Of a DNA stretch of 64,000 nucleotides, positions 37,158-49,600 are shown piece after piece (position 1 is the first letter of the stretch; every line of letters begins with the position of its first letter). The notes beneath the pieces were generated by a model, which was not told the DNA's origin, ran no database searches, and saw nothing but the letters and a program-made list of their open reading frames with translations. Origin of the DNA: Dioctria linearis. Taxonomy: Eukaryota > Arthropoda > Insecta > Diptera > Asilidae. Both the position numbers and the translations under genes were made by a program. The stretch spans positions 310,001 to 374,000 of the forward strand of contig CAWVNZ010000417.1 in assembly GCA_963930735.1 (NCBI GenBank), read 5' to 3'.

Positions 37158-40100
37158 AAAAATAATTTTTTACTATCGCAAGTTTTAATTGCGCCAGGGA
37201 TTGCCTTTTCTACAGTAAATTATTCAAAAAATAATTTGCTACTGTCGCAAATTTTAATTACGCCAGGTATTGCCTTTTCTATAGTAAATTATTCAAAAAA
37301 TAATTTTTTACTGTCGCAAGTTTTAATTACGCCAGGGATTGCCTTTTCTATAGTAAATTAATCAAAAAATAATTTTCTACTGTCGCAAATTTTAATTGCG
37401 CCAGGGATTGCCTTTTCTATAGTAAATTATTCAAAAAATAATTTTTTACTGTCGCAAGTTTTAATTACGCCAGGGATTGCCTTTTCTATAGTAAATTATT
37501 CAAAAAATAATTTTCTACTGTCGCAAATTTTAAGTGCGCCAGGGATTGCCTTTTATATAGTAAATTATTCAAAAAATAATTTTCTACTGTCGCAAGTTTT
37601 AAGTGCGCCAGGGATTGCCTTTTCTATAGTAAATTATTCAAAAAATAATTTTTTACTATCGCAAGTTTTAATTGCGCCAGGGATTGCCTTTTCTACAGTA
37701 AATTATTCAAAAAATAATTTGCTACTGTCGCAAATTTTAATTACGCCAGGGATTGCCTTTTCTATAGTAAATTATTCAAAAAATAATTTTTTACTGTCGC
37801 AAATTTTAATTGCGCCAGGGATTGCCTTTTCTATAGTAAATTTTGCAAAAAATAATTTTCTACTGTCGCAAATTTTAATTGCGCCAGGGATTGCCTTTTC
37901 TATAGTAAATTTTGCAAAAAATAATTTTTTACTGTCGCAAATTTTAATTGCGCCAGGGATTGCCTTTTCTATAGTAAATTATTCAAAAAATAATTTTCTA
38001 CTGTCGCAAATTTTAATTACGCCAGGGATTGCCTTTTTTATAGTAAATTATTCAAAAAATAATTTTCTACTGTCGCAAATTTTAAGTGCGCCAGGGATTG
38101 CCTTTTCTATAGTAAATTATTCAAAAAATAATTTTCTACTGTCGCAAATTTTAATTACGCCAGGGATTGCCTTTTCTATAGTAAATTATTCAAAAAATAA
38201 TTTTCTACTGTCGCAAGTTTTAAGTGCGCCAGGGATTGCCTTTTCTATAGTAAATTATTCAAAAAATAATTTTCTACTGTCGCAAATTTTAATTACGCCA
38301 GGGATTGCCTTTTTTATAGTAAATTATTCAAAAAATAATTTTCTACTGTCGCAAATTTTAAGTGCGCCAGGGATTGCCTTTTCTATAGTAAATTATTCAA
38401 AAAATAATTTTCTACTGTCGCAAATTTTAATTACGCCAGGGATTGCCTTTTCTATAGTAAATTATTCAAAAAATAATTTTCTACTGTCGCAAGTTTTAAG
38501 TGCGCCAGGGATTGCCTTTTCTATAGTAAATTATTCAAAAAATAATTTTTTACTATCGCAAGTTTTAATTGCGCCAGGGATTGCCTTTTCTACAGTAAAT
38601 TATTCAAAAAATAATTTGCTACTGTCGCAAATTTTAATTACGCCAGGGATTGCCTTTTCTATAGTAAATTATTCAAAAAATAATTTTTTACTGTCGCAAA
38701 TTTTAATTGCGCCAGGGATTGCCTTTTCTATAGTAAATTTTGCAAAAAATAATTTTCTACTGTCGCAAATTTTAATTGCGCCAGGGATTGCCTTTTCTAT
38801 AGTAAATTTTGCAAAAAATAATTTTTTACTGTCGCAAATTTTAATTGCGCCAGGGATTGCCTTTTCTATAGTAAATTATTCAAAAAATAATTTTCTACTG
38901 TCGCAAATTTTAATAACGCCAGGGATTGCCTTTTTTATAGTAAATTATTCAAAAAATAATTTTCTACTGTCGCAAATTTTAAGTGCGCCAGGGATTGCCT
39001 TTTCTATAGTAAATTATTCAAAAAATAATTTTCTACTGTCGCAAATTTTAATTACGCCAGGGATTGCCTTTTCTATAGTAAATTATTCAAAAAATAATTT
39101 TCTACTGTCGCAAGTTTTAAGTGCGCCAGGGATTGCCTTTTCTATAGTAAATTATTCAAAAAATAATTTTTTACTATCGCAAGTTTTAATTGCGCCAGGG
39201 ATTGCCTTTTCTACAGTAAATTATTCAAAAAATAATTTGCTACTGTCGCAAATTTTAATTACGCCAGGGATTGCCTTTTCTATAGTAAATTATTCAAAAA
39301 ATAATTTTTTACTGTCGCAAGTTTTAATTACGCCAGGGATTGCCTTTTCTATAGTAAATTATTCAAAAAATAATTTTCTACTGTCGCAAATTTTAAGTGC
39401 GCCAGGGATTGCCTTTTATATAATAAATTTTTCAAAAATTAATTTTATACTGTCGCAAATTTTAATTACGCCAGGGATTGCCTTTTCTATAGTAAATTAT
39501 TCAAAAAATAATTTTATACTGTCGCAAATTTTAATTACGCCAGGGATTGCCTTTTCTATAGTAAATTATTCAAAAAATAATTTTATACTGTCGCTAATTT
39601 TAAATACGCCAGGTATTGCCTTTTATATAGTAAATTATTCAAAAAATAATTTTCTACTGTCGCAAGTTTTAATTACGCCAGGGATTGCCTTTTCTACAGT
39701 AAATTATTCAAAAAATAATTTGCTACTGTCGCAAATTTTAATTACGCCAGGTATTGCCTTTTCTATAGTAAATTATTCAAAAAATAATTTTCTACTGTCG
39801 CAAATTTTAATTACGCCAGGGATTGCCTTTTCTATAGTAAATTATTCAAAAAATAATTTTCTACTGTCGCAAGTTTTAAGTGCGCCAGGGATTGCCTTTT
39901 CTATAGTAAATTATTCAAAAAATAATTTTTTACTATCGCAAGTTTTAATTGCGCCAGGGATTGCCTTTTCTACAGTAAATTATTCAAAAAATAATTTGCT
40001 ACTGTCGCAAATTTTAATTACGCCAGGGATTGCCTTTTCTATAGTAAATTTTGCAAAAAATAATTTTCTACTGTCGCAAATTTTAATTGCGCCAGGGATT

Positions 40101-41193
40101 GCCTTTTCTATAGTAAATTTTGCAAAAAATAATTTTTTACTGTCGCAAATTTTAATTGCGCCAGGGATTGCCTTTTCTATAGTAAATTATTCAAAAAATA
40201 ATTTTCTACTGTCGCAAATTTTAAGTGCGCCAGGGATTGCCTTTTCTATAGTAAATTATTCAAAAAATAATTTTCTACTGTCGCAAATTTTAATTACGCC
40301 AGGGATTGCCTTTTCTATAGTAAATTATTCAAAAAATAATTTTCTACTGTCGCAAGTTTTAAGTGCGCCAGGGATTGCCTTTTCTATAGTAAATTATTCA
40401 AAAAATAATTTTTTACTATCGCAAGTTTTAATTACGCCAGGGATTGCCTTTTCTACAGTAAATTATTCAAAAAATAATTTGCTACTGTCGCAAATTTTAA
40501 TTACGCCAGGGATTGCCTTTTCTATAGTAAATTATTCAAAAAATAATTTTTTACTGTCGCAAATTTTAATTGCGCCAGGGATTGCCTTTTCTATAGTAAA
40601 TTTTGCAAAAAATAATTTTCTACTGTCGCAAATTTTAATTGCGCCAGGGATTGCCTTTTCTATAGTAAATTTTGCAAAAAATAATTTTTTACTGTCGCAA
40701 ATTTTAATTGCGCCAGGGATTGCCTTTTCTATAGTAAATTATTCAAAAAATAATTTTCTACTGTCGCAAATTTTAATTACGCCAGGGATTGCCTTTTTTA
40801 TAGTAAATTATTCAAAAAATAATTTTTTACTGTCGCAAATTTTAAGTGCGCCAGGGATTGCCTTTTCTATAGTAAATTATTCAAAAAATAATTTTCTACT
40901 GTCGCAAATTTTAATTACGCCAGGGATTGCCTTTTCTATAGTAAATTATTCAAAAAATAATTTTCTACTGTCGCAAGTTTTAAGTGCGCCAGGGATTGCC
41001 TTTTTTATAGTAAATTATTCAAAAAATAATTTTTTACTGTCGCAAATTTTAATTGCGCCAGGGATTGCCTTTTCTATAGTAAATTATTCAAAAAATAATT
41101 TTCTACTGTCGCAAATTTTAATTACGCCAGGGATTGCCTTTTCTATAGTAAATTATTCAAAAAATAATTTTCTACTGTCGCAAATTTTAATTA
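35743..41193 (+). repeat. 79-monomer (5451-bp) tandem duplication, copy 1
   Basis: Sequences around 37719 and 43170, and around 37157 and 42608, match at a constant offset of 5451 bp (79 x 69). Extending left, identity at this offset ends at the g/a difference 35742 (gcg) against 41193 (acg). Extending right from copy 2, it ends just after 46644. The duplicated unit is thus about 35743-41193, directly followed by its copy. Differences seen are single bases, for example tatttagta at about 36591 against tatatagta at 42042. Confidence 0.85.
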
Positions 41194-44100
41194 CGCCAGG
41201 GATTGCCTTTTCTATAGTAAATTTTGCAAAAAATAATTTTTTACTGTCGCAAATTTTAATTGCGCCAGGGATTGCCTTTTCTATAGTAAATTATTCAAAA
41301 AATAATTTTCTACTGTCGCAAATTTTAATTACGCCAGGGATTGCCTTTTTTATAGTAAATTATTCAAAAAATAATTTTCTACTGTCGCAAATTTTAAGTG
41401 CGCCAGGGATTGCCTTTTCTATAGTAAATTATTCAAAAAATAATTTTCTACTGTCGCAAATTTTAATTACGCCAGGGATTGCCTTTTCTATAGTAAATTA
41501 TTCAAAAAATAATTTTCTACTGTCGCAAGTTTTAAGTGCGCCAGGGATTGCCTTTTCTATAGTAAATTATTCAAAAAATAATTTTTTACTATCGCAAGTT
41601 TTAATTGCGCCAGGGATTGCCTTTTCTACAGTAAATTATTCAAAAAATAATTTGCTACTGTCGCAAATTTTAATTACGCCAGGGATTGCCTTTTCTATAG
41701 TAAATTATTCAAAAAATAATTTTTTACTGTCGCAAGTTTTAATTACGCCAGGGATTGCCTTTTCTATAGTAAATTATTCAAAAAATAATTTTCTACTGTC
41801 GCAAATTTTAAGTGCGCCAGGGATTGCCTTTTATATAATAAATTTTTCAAAAATTAATTTTATACTGTCGCAAATTTTAATTACGCCAGGGATTGCCTTT
41901 TCTATAGTAAATTATTCAAAAAATAATTTTATACTGTCGCAAATTTTAATTACGCCAGGGATTGCCTTTTCTATAGTAAATTATTCAAAAAATAATTTTA
42001 TACTGTCGCTAATTTTAAATACGCCAGGTATTGCCTTTTATATAGTAAATTATTCAAAAAATAATTTTATACTGTCGCAAATTTTAATTACGCCAGGGAT
42101 TGCCTTTTCTATAGTAAATTATTCAAAAAATTATTTTCTACTGTCGCAAATTTTAATTACTCCAGGGATTGCCCTTTCTACAGTAAATTATTCAAAAAAT
42201 AATTTTTTACTGTCGCAAATTTTAATTGCGCCAGGGAGTGCCTTTTCTATAGTAAATTATTCAAAAAATAATTTTTTACTGTCGCAAATTTTAATTACGC
42301 CAGGGATTGCCTTTTCTATAGTAAATTATTCAAAAAATAATTTTTTACTGTCGCAAATTTTAATTACGCCAGGAATTGCCTTTTATATAGTAAATTATTC
42401 AAAAAATAATTTTCTACTGTCGCAAATTTTAAGTGCGCCAGGGATTGCCTTTTCTATAGTAAATTATTCAAAAAATAATTTTCTACTGTCGCAAATTTTA
42501 ATTACGCCAGGGATTGCCTTTTCTATAGTAAATTGTTCAAAAAATAATTTTCTACTGTCGCAAGTTTTAAGTGCGCCAGGGATTGCCTTTTCTATAGTAA
42601 ATTATTAAAAAAATAATTTTTTACTATCGCAAGTTTTAATTGCGCCAGGGATTGCCTTTTCTACAGTAAATTATTCAAAAAATAATTTGCTACTGTCGCA
42701 AATTTTAATTACGCCAGGTATTGCCATTTCTATAGTAAATTATTCAAAAAATAATTTTTTACTGTCGCAAGTTTTAATTACGCCAGGGATTGCCTTTTCT
42801 ATAGTAAATTAATCAAAAAATAATTTTCTACTGTCGCAAATTTTAATTGCGCCAGGGATTGCCTTTTCTATAGTAAATTATTCAAAAAATAATTTTTTAC
42901 TGTCGCAAGTTTTAATTACGCCAGGGATTGCCTTTTCTATAGTAAATTATTCAAAAAATAATTTTCTACTGTCGCAAATTTTAAGTGCGCCAGGGATTGC
43001 CTTTTATATAGTAAATTATTCAAAAAATAATTTTCTACTGTCGCAAGTTTTAAGTGCGCCAGGGATTGCCTTTTCTATAGTAAATTATTCAAAAAATAAT
43101 TTTTTACTATCGCAAGTTTTAATTGCGCCAGGGATTGCCTTTTCTACAGTAAATTATTCAAAAAATAATTTGCTACTGTCGCAAATTTTAATTACGCCAG
43201 GGATTGCCTTTTCTATAGTAAATTATTCAAAAAATAATTTTTTACTGTCGCAAATTTTAATTGCGCCAGGGATTGCCTTTTCTATAGTAAATTTTGCAAA
43301 AAATAATTTTCTACTGTCGCAAATTTTAATTGCGCCAGGGATTGCCTTTTCTATAGTAAATTTTGCAAAAAATAATTTTTTACTGTCGCAAATTTTAATT
43401 GCGCCAGGGATTGCCTTTTCTATAGTAAATTATTCAAAAAATAATTTTCTACTGTCGCAAATTTTAATTACGCCAGGGATTGCCTTTTTTATAGTAAATT
43501 ATTCAAAAAATAATTTTCTACTGTCGCAAATTTTAAGTGCGCCAGGGATTGCCTTTTCTATAGTAAATTATTCAAAAAATAATTTTCTACTGTCGCAAAT
43601 TTTAATTACGCCAGGGATTGCCTTTTCTATAGTAAATTATTCAAAAAATAATTTTCTACTGTCGCAAGTTTTAAGTGCGCCAGGGATTGCCTTTTCTATA
43701 GTAAATTATTCAAAAAATAATTTTCTACTGTCGCAAATTTTAATTACGCCAGGGATTGCCTTTTTTATAGTAAATTATTCAAAAAATAATTTTCTACTGT
43801 CGCAAATTTTAAGTGCGCCAGGGATTGCCTTTTCTATAGTAAATTATTCAAAAAATAATTTTCTACTGTCGCAAATTTTAATTACGCCAGGGATTGCCTT
43901 TTCTATAGTAAATTATTCAAAAAATAATTTTCTACTGTCGCAAGTTTTAAGTGCGCCAGGGATTGCCTTTTCTATAGTAAATTATTCAAAAAATAATTTT
44001 TTACTATCGCAAGTTTTAATTGCGCCAGGGATTGCCTTTTCTACAGTAAATTATTCAAAAAATAATTTGCTACTGTCGCAAATTTTAATTACGCCAGGGA

Positions 44101-46644
44101 TTGCCTTTTCTATAGTAAATTATTCAAAAAATAATTTTTTACTGTCGCAAATTTTAATTGCGCCAGGGATTGCCTTTTCTATAGTAAATTTTGCAAAAAA
44201 TAATTTTCTACTGTCGCAAATTTTAATTGCGCCAGGGATTGCCTTTTCTATAGTAAATTTTGCAAAAAATAATTTTTTACTGTCGCAAATTTTAATTGCG
44301 CCAGGGATTGCCTTTTCTATAGTAAATTATTCAAAAAATAATTTTCTACTGTCGCAAATTTTAATTACGCCAGGGATTGCCTTTTTTATAGTAAATTATT
44401 CAAAAAATAATTTTCTACTGTCGCAAATTTTAAGTGCGCCAGGGATTGCCTTTTCTATAGTAAATTATTCAAAAAATAATTTTCTACTGTCGCAAATTTT
44501 AATTACGCCAGGGATTGCCTTTTCTATAGTAAATTATTCAAAAAATAATTTTCTACTGTCGCAAGTTTTAAGTGCGCCAGGGATTGCCTTTTCTATAGTA
44601 AATTATTCAAAAAATAATTTTTTACTATCGCAAGTTTTAATTGCGCCAGGGATTGCCTTTTCTACAGTAAATTATTCAAAAAATAATTTGCTACTGTCGC
44701 AAATTTTAATTACGCCAGGGATTGCCTTTTCTATAGTAAATTATTCAAAAAATAATTTTTTACTGTCGCAAGTTTTAATTACGCCAGGGATTGCCTTTTC
44801 TATAGTAAATTATTCAAAAAATAATTTTCTACTGTCGCAAATTTTAAGTGCGCCAGGGATTGCCTTTTATATAATAAATTTTTCAAAATTAATTTTATAC
44901 TGTCGCAAATTTTAATTACGCCAGGGATTGCCTTTTCTATAGTAAATTATTCAAAAAATAATTTTATACTGTCGCAAATTTTAATTACGCCAGGGATTGC
45001 CTTTTCTATAGTAAATTATTCAAAAAATAATTTTATACTGTCGCTAATTTTAAATACGCCAGGTATTGCCTTTTATATAGTAAATTATTCAAAAAATAAT
45101 TTTCTACTGTCGCAAGTTTTAATTACGCCCAGGGATTGCCTTTTCTACAGTAAATTATTCAAAAAATAATTTGCTACTGTCGCAAATTTTAATTACGCCA
45201 GGTATTGCCTTTTCTATAGTAAATTATTCAAAAAATAATTTTCTACTGTCGCAAATTTTAATTACGCCAGGGATTGCCTTTTCTATAGTAAATTATTCAA
45301 AAAATAATTTTCTACTGTCGCAAGTTTTAAGTGCGCCAGGGATTGCCTTTTCTATAGTAAATTATTCAAAAAATAATTTTTTACTATCGCAAGTTTTAAT
45401 TGCGCCAGGGATTGCCTTTTCTACAGTAAATTATTCAAAAAATAATTTGCTACTGTCGCAAATTTTAATTACGCCAGGGATTGCCTTTTCTATAGTAAAT
45501 TTTGCAAAAAATAATTTTCTACTGTCGCAAATTTTAATTGCGCCAGGGATTGCCTTTTCTATAGTAAATTTTGCAAAAAATAATTTTTTACTGTCGCAAA
45601 TTTTAATTGCGCCAGGGATTGCCTTTTCTATAGTAAATTATTCAAAAAATAATTTTCTACTGTCGCAAATTTTAAGTGCGCCAGGGATTGCCTTTTCTAT
45701 AGTAAATTATTCAAAAAATAATTTTCTACTGTCGCAAATTTTAATTACGCCAGGGATTGCCTTTTCTATAGTAAATTATTCAAAAAATAATTTTCTACTG
45801 TCGCAAGTTTTAAGTGCGCCAGGGATTGCCTTTTCTATAGTAAATTATTCAAAAAATAATTTTTTACTATCGCAAGTTTTAATTACGCCAGGGATTGCCT
45901 TTTCTACAGTAAATTATTCAAAAAATAATTTGCTACTGTCGCAAATTTTAATTACGCCAGGGATTGCCTTTTCTATAGTAAATTATTCAAAAAATAATTT
46001 TTTACTGTCGCAAATTTTAATTGCGCCAGGGATTGCCTTTTCTATAGTAAATTTTGCAAAAAATAATTTTCTACTGTCGCAAATTTTAATTGCGCCAGGG
46101 ATTGCCTTTTCTATAGTAAATTTTGCAAAAAATAATTTTTTACTGTCGCAAATTTTAATTGCGCCAGGGATTGCCTTTTCTATAGTAAATTATTCAAAAA
46201 ATAATTTTCTACTGTCGCAAATTTTAATTACGCCAGGGATTGCCTTTTTTATAGTAAATTATTCAAAAAATAATTTTTTACTGTCGCAAATTTTAAGTGC
46301 GCCAGGGATTGCCTTTTCTATAGTAAATTATTCAAAAAATAATTTTCTACTGTCGCAAATTTTAATTACGCCAGGGATTGCCTTTTCTATAGTAAATTAT
46401 TCAAAAAATAATTTTCTACTGTCGCAAGTTTTAAGTGCGCCAGGGATTGCCTTTTTTATAGTAAATTATTCAAAAAATAATTTTTTACTGTCGCAAATTT
46501 TAATTGCGCCAGGGATTGCCTTTTCTATAGTAAATTATTCAAAAAATAATTTTCTACTGTCGCAAATTTTAATTACGCCAGGGATTGCCTTTTCTATAGT
46601 AAATTATTCAAAAAATAATTTTCTACTGTCGCAAATTTTAATTA
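41194..46644 (+). repeat. 79-monomer (5451-bp) tandem duplication, copy 2
   Basis: This copy is nearly identical to 35743-41193. It carries a one-base deletion near 44886 (tttcaaaatt instead of tttcaaaaatt) and a one-base insertion near 45130 (acgcccaggg), which cancel, so the total length is unchanged. The junction monomer at 41193 is a chimera: its 5' half has the att-acg hexamer and its 3' half has the ttttgc type found after gcg at the left end of copy 1. Such a junction is expected from unequal crossing-over or replication slippage between two out-of-register monomers. Confidence 0.85.
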
Positions 46645-49600
46645 CGCCAGGGATTGCCTTTTCTATAGTAAATTATTCAAAAAATAATTTTTTACTATCG
46701 CAAGTTTTAATTGCGCCAGGGATTGCCTTTTCTACAGTAAATTATTCAAAAAATAATTTGCTACTGTCGCAAATTTTAATTACGCCAAAATTGCCTTTTC
46801 TATAGTAAATTATTCAAAAAATAATTTCTTACTGTCGCAAATTTTAAATACGCCAGGGATTGCCTTTTCTATAGTAAATTATTCAAAAAATAATTTTCTA
46901 CTGTCGCAAATTTTAATTACGCCAGGGATTGCCTTTTCTATAGTAAATTATTCAAAAAATATTTTTCTACTGTCGCAAATTTTAATTGCGCCAGGGATTG
47001 CCTTTTCTATAGTAAATTCTGCAAAAAATAATTTTATACTGTCGCAAATTTTAATTGCGCCAGGGATTGCCTTTTCTATAGTAAATTATTCAAAAAATAA
47101 TTTTTTACTGTCGCAAGTTTTAATTACGCCAGGGATTGCCTTTTCTATAGTAAATTATTCAAAAAATAATTTTCTACTGTCGCAAATTTTAATTACGCCA
47201 GGGATTGCCTTTTCTATAGTAAATTATTCAAAAAATAATTTTTTACTATCGCAAGTTTTAATTGCGCCAGGGATTGCCTTTTCTATAGTAAATTATTCAA
47301 AAAATAATTTTTTACTGTCGCAAGTTTTAATTACGCCAGGGATTGCCTTTTCTATAGTAAATTATTCAAAAAATAATTTTCTACTGTCGCAAATTTTAAG
47401 TGCGACAGGGATTGCCTTTTCTATAGTAAATTCTGCAAAAAATAATTTTCTACTCTCGCAAATTTTAATTGCGCCAGGGATTGCCTTTTCTATAGTAAAT
47501 TTTGCAAAAAATAATTTTTTACTGTCGCAAATTTTAATTGCGCCAGGGATTGCCTTTTCTATAGTAAATTATTCAAAAAATAATTTTCTACTGTCGCAAA
47601 TTTTAATTACGCCAGGGATTGCCTTTTCTATAGTAAATTATTCAAAAAATAATTTTCTACTGTCGCAAATTTTAGGTGCGCCAGGGATTGCCTTTTCTAT
47701 AGTAAATTATTCAAAAAATAATTTTCTACTGTCGCAAATTTTAATTGCGCCAGGGATTGCCTTTTCTATAGTAAATTATTCAAAAAATAATTTTCTACTG
47801 TCGCAAATTTTAATTACGCCAGGGATTGCCTTTTCTATAGTAAATTATTCAAAAAATAATTTTATACTGTCGCAAATTTTAATTACGCCAGGGATTGCCT
47901 TTTCTATAGTAAATTATTCAAAAAATAATTTTTTACTGTCGCAAATTTTAAGTGCGCTAGGGATTGCCTTTTCTACAGTAAATTTTGCAAAAAATAATTT
48001 TTTACTGTCGCAAATTTTAATTACGCCAGGGATTGCCTTTTCTTTAGTAAATTATTCAAAAAATAATTTTTTACTATCGCAAGTTTTAATTGCGCCAGGG
48101 ATTGCCTTTTCTACAGTAAATTATTCAAAAAATAATTTTCTACTGTCGCAAATTTTAAGTGCGCCAGGGATTGCCTTTTCTATAGTAAATTATTCAAAAA
48201 ATAATTTTTTACTGTCGCAAATTTTAATTGCGCCAGGGATGGCCTTTTCTATAGTAAATTATTCAAAAAATAATTTTCAACTGTCGCAAATTTTAATTGC
48301 GCCAGGGATTGCCTTTTCTATAGTAAATTTTGCAAAAAATAATTTTATACTGTCGAAAATTTTAATTAGGCCAGGGATTGCCTTTTCTATAGTAAATTAT
48401 TCAAAAAATAATTTTCTACTGTCGCAAATTTTAATTACGCCAGGGATTGCCTTTTCTATAGTAAATTATTCAAAAAATAATTTTTTACTGTCGCAAATTT
48501 TAAATATCCCAGGGATTGCCTTTTCTATAGTAAATTATTCAAAAAATAATTTTTTACTGTCGCAAGTTTTAATTACGCCAGGGATTGCCTTTTCTATAGT
48601 AAATTATTCAAAAAATAATTTTCTACTGTCGCAAATTTTAAGTGCGCCAGGGATTGCCTTTTATATAGTAAATTTTTCAAAAATTAATTTTATACTGTCG
48701 CAAATTTTAATTACGCCAGGGATCGCCTTTTCTATAGTAAATTATTCAAAAAATAATTTTATACTATCGCAAATTTTAATTACGCCAGGGATTGCCTTTT
48801 CTATAGTAAATTATTCAAAAAATAATTTTATACTGTCGCAAATTTTAAATACGCCAGGGATTGCCTTTTATATAGTAAATTATTCAAAAATAATTTTATA
48901 CTGTCGCAAATTTTAATTACGCCAGGGATTGCCTTTTATATAGTAAATTTTCCAAAAAATAATTTTATACTGTCGCAAATTTTAATTACGCCAGGGATTG
49001 CCTATTCTATAGTAAATTATTCAAAAAATAATTTTTTACTGTCGCAAATTTTAATTGCGCCAGGGATTGCCTTTTATATAGTAAATTTTTCAAAAAATAA
49101 TTTTATACTGTCGCAAATTTTAAATACGCCAGGGATTGCCTTTTCTATAGTAAATTATTCAAAAAATAATTTTCTACTGTCGCAAATTTTAATTACGCCA
49201 GGGATTGCCTTTTCTATAGTAAATTATTCAAAAAATAATTTTTTACTGTCGCAAATTTTAAGTGCGCCAGGGATAGCCTTTTCTATAGTAAATTTTGCAA
49301 AAAATAATTTTTTACTGTCGCAAATTTTAATTACGCCAGGGATTGCCTTTTCTATAGTAAATTATTCAAAAAATAATTTTTTACTATCGCAAGTTTTAAT
49401 TGCGCCAGGGATTGCCTTTTCTATAGTAAATTATTCAAAAAATAATTTTCAACTGTCGCAAATTTTAATTGCGCCAGGATTGCCTTTTCTATAGTAAATT
49501 ATTCAAAAATTATTTTTTACTGTCGCAAATTTTAAAAATCCCAGGGATTGCCTTTTCTATAGTAAATTATTCAAAAAATAATTTTTTACTGTCGCAAGTT

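Noticed and set aside
37719..42608. Giant repetitive protein gene (and the other long open frames, for example 32751-34808, 34959-37157, 10623-12197).
   Set aside because: The frame is open because the unit is 69 bp with a stop-free frame. Start sites are chance ATG or TTG codons, ends are random stops or indels inside the array, substitutions are mainly residue-changing, and there is no non-repeat domain, ribosome binding site or promoter. I do not annotate them as CDS.
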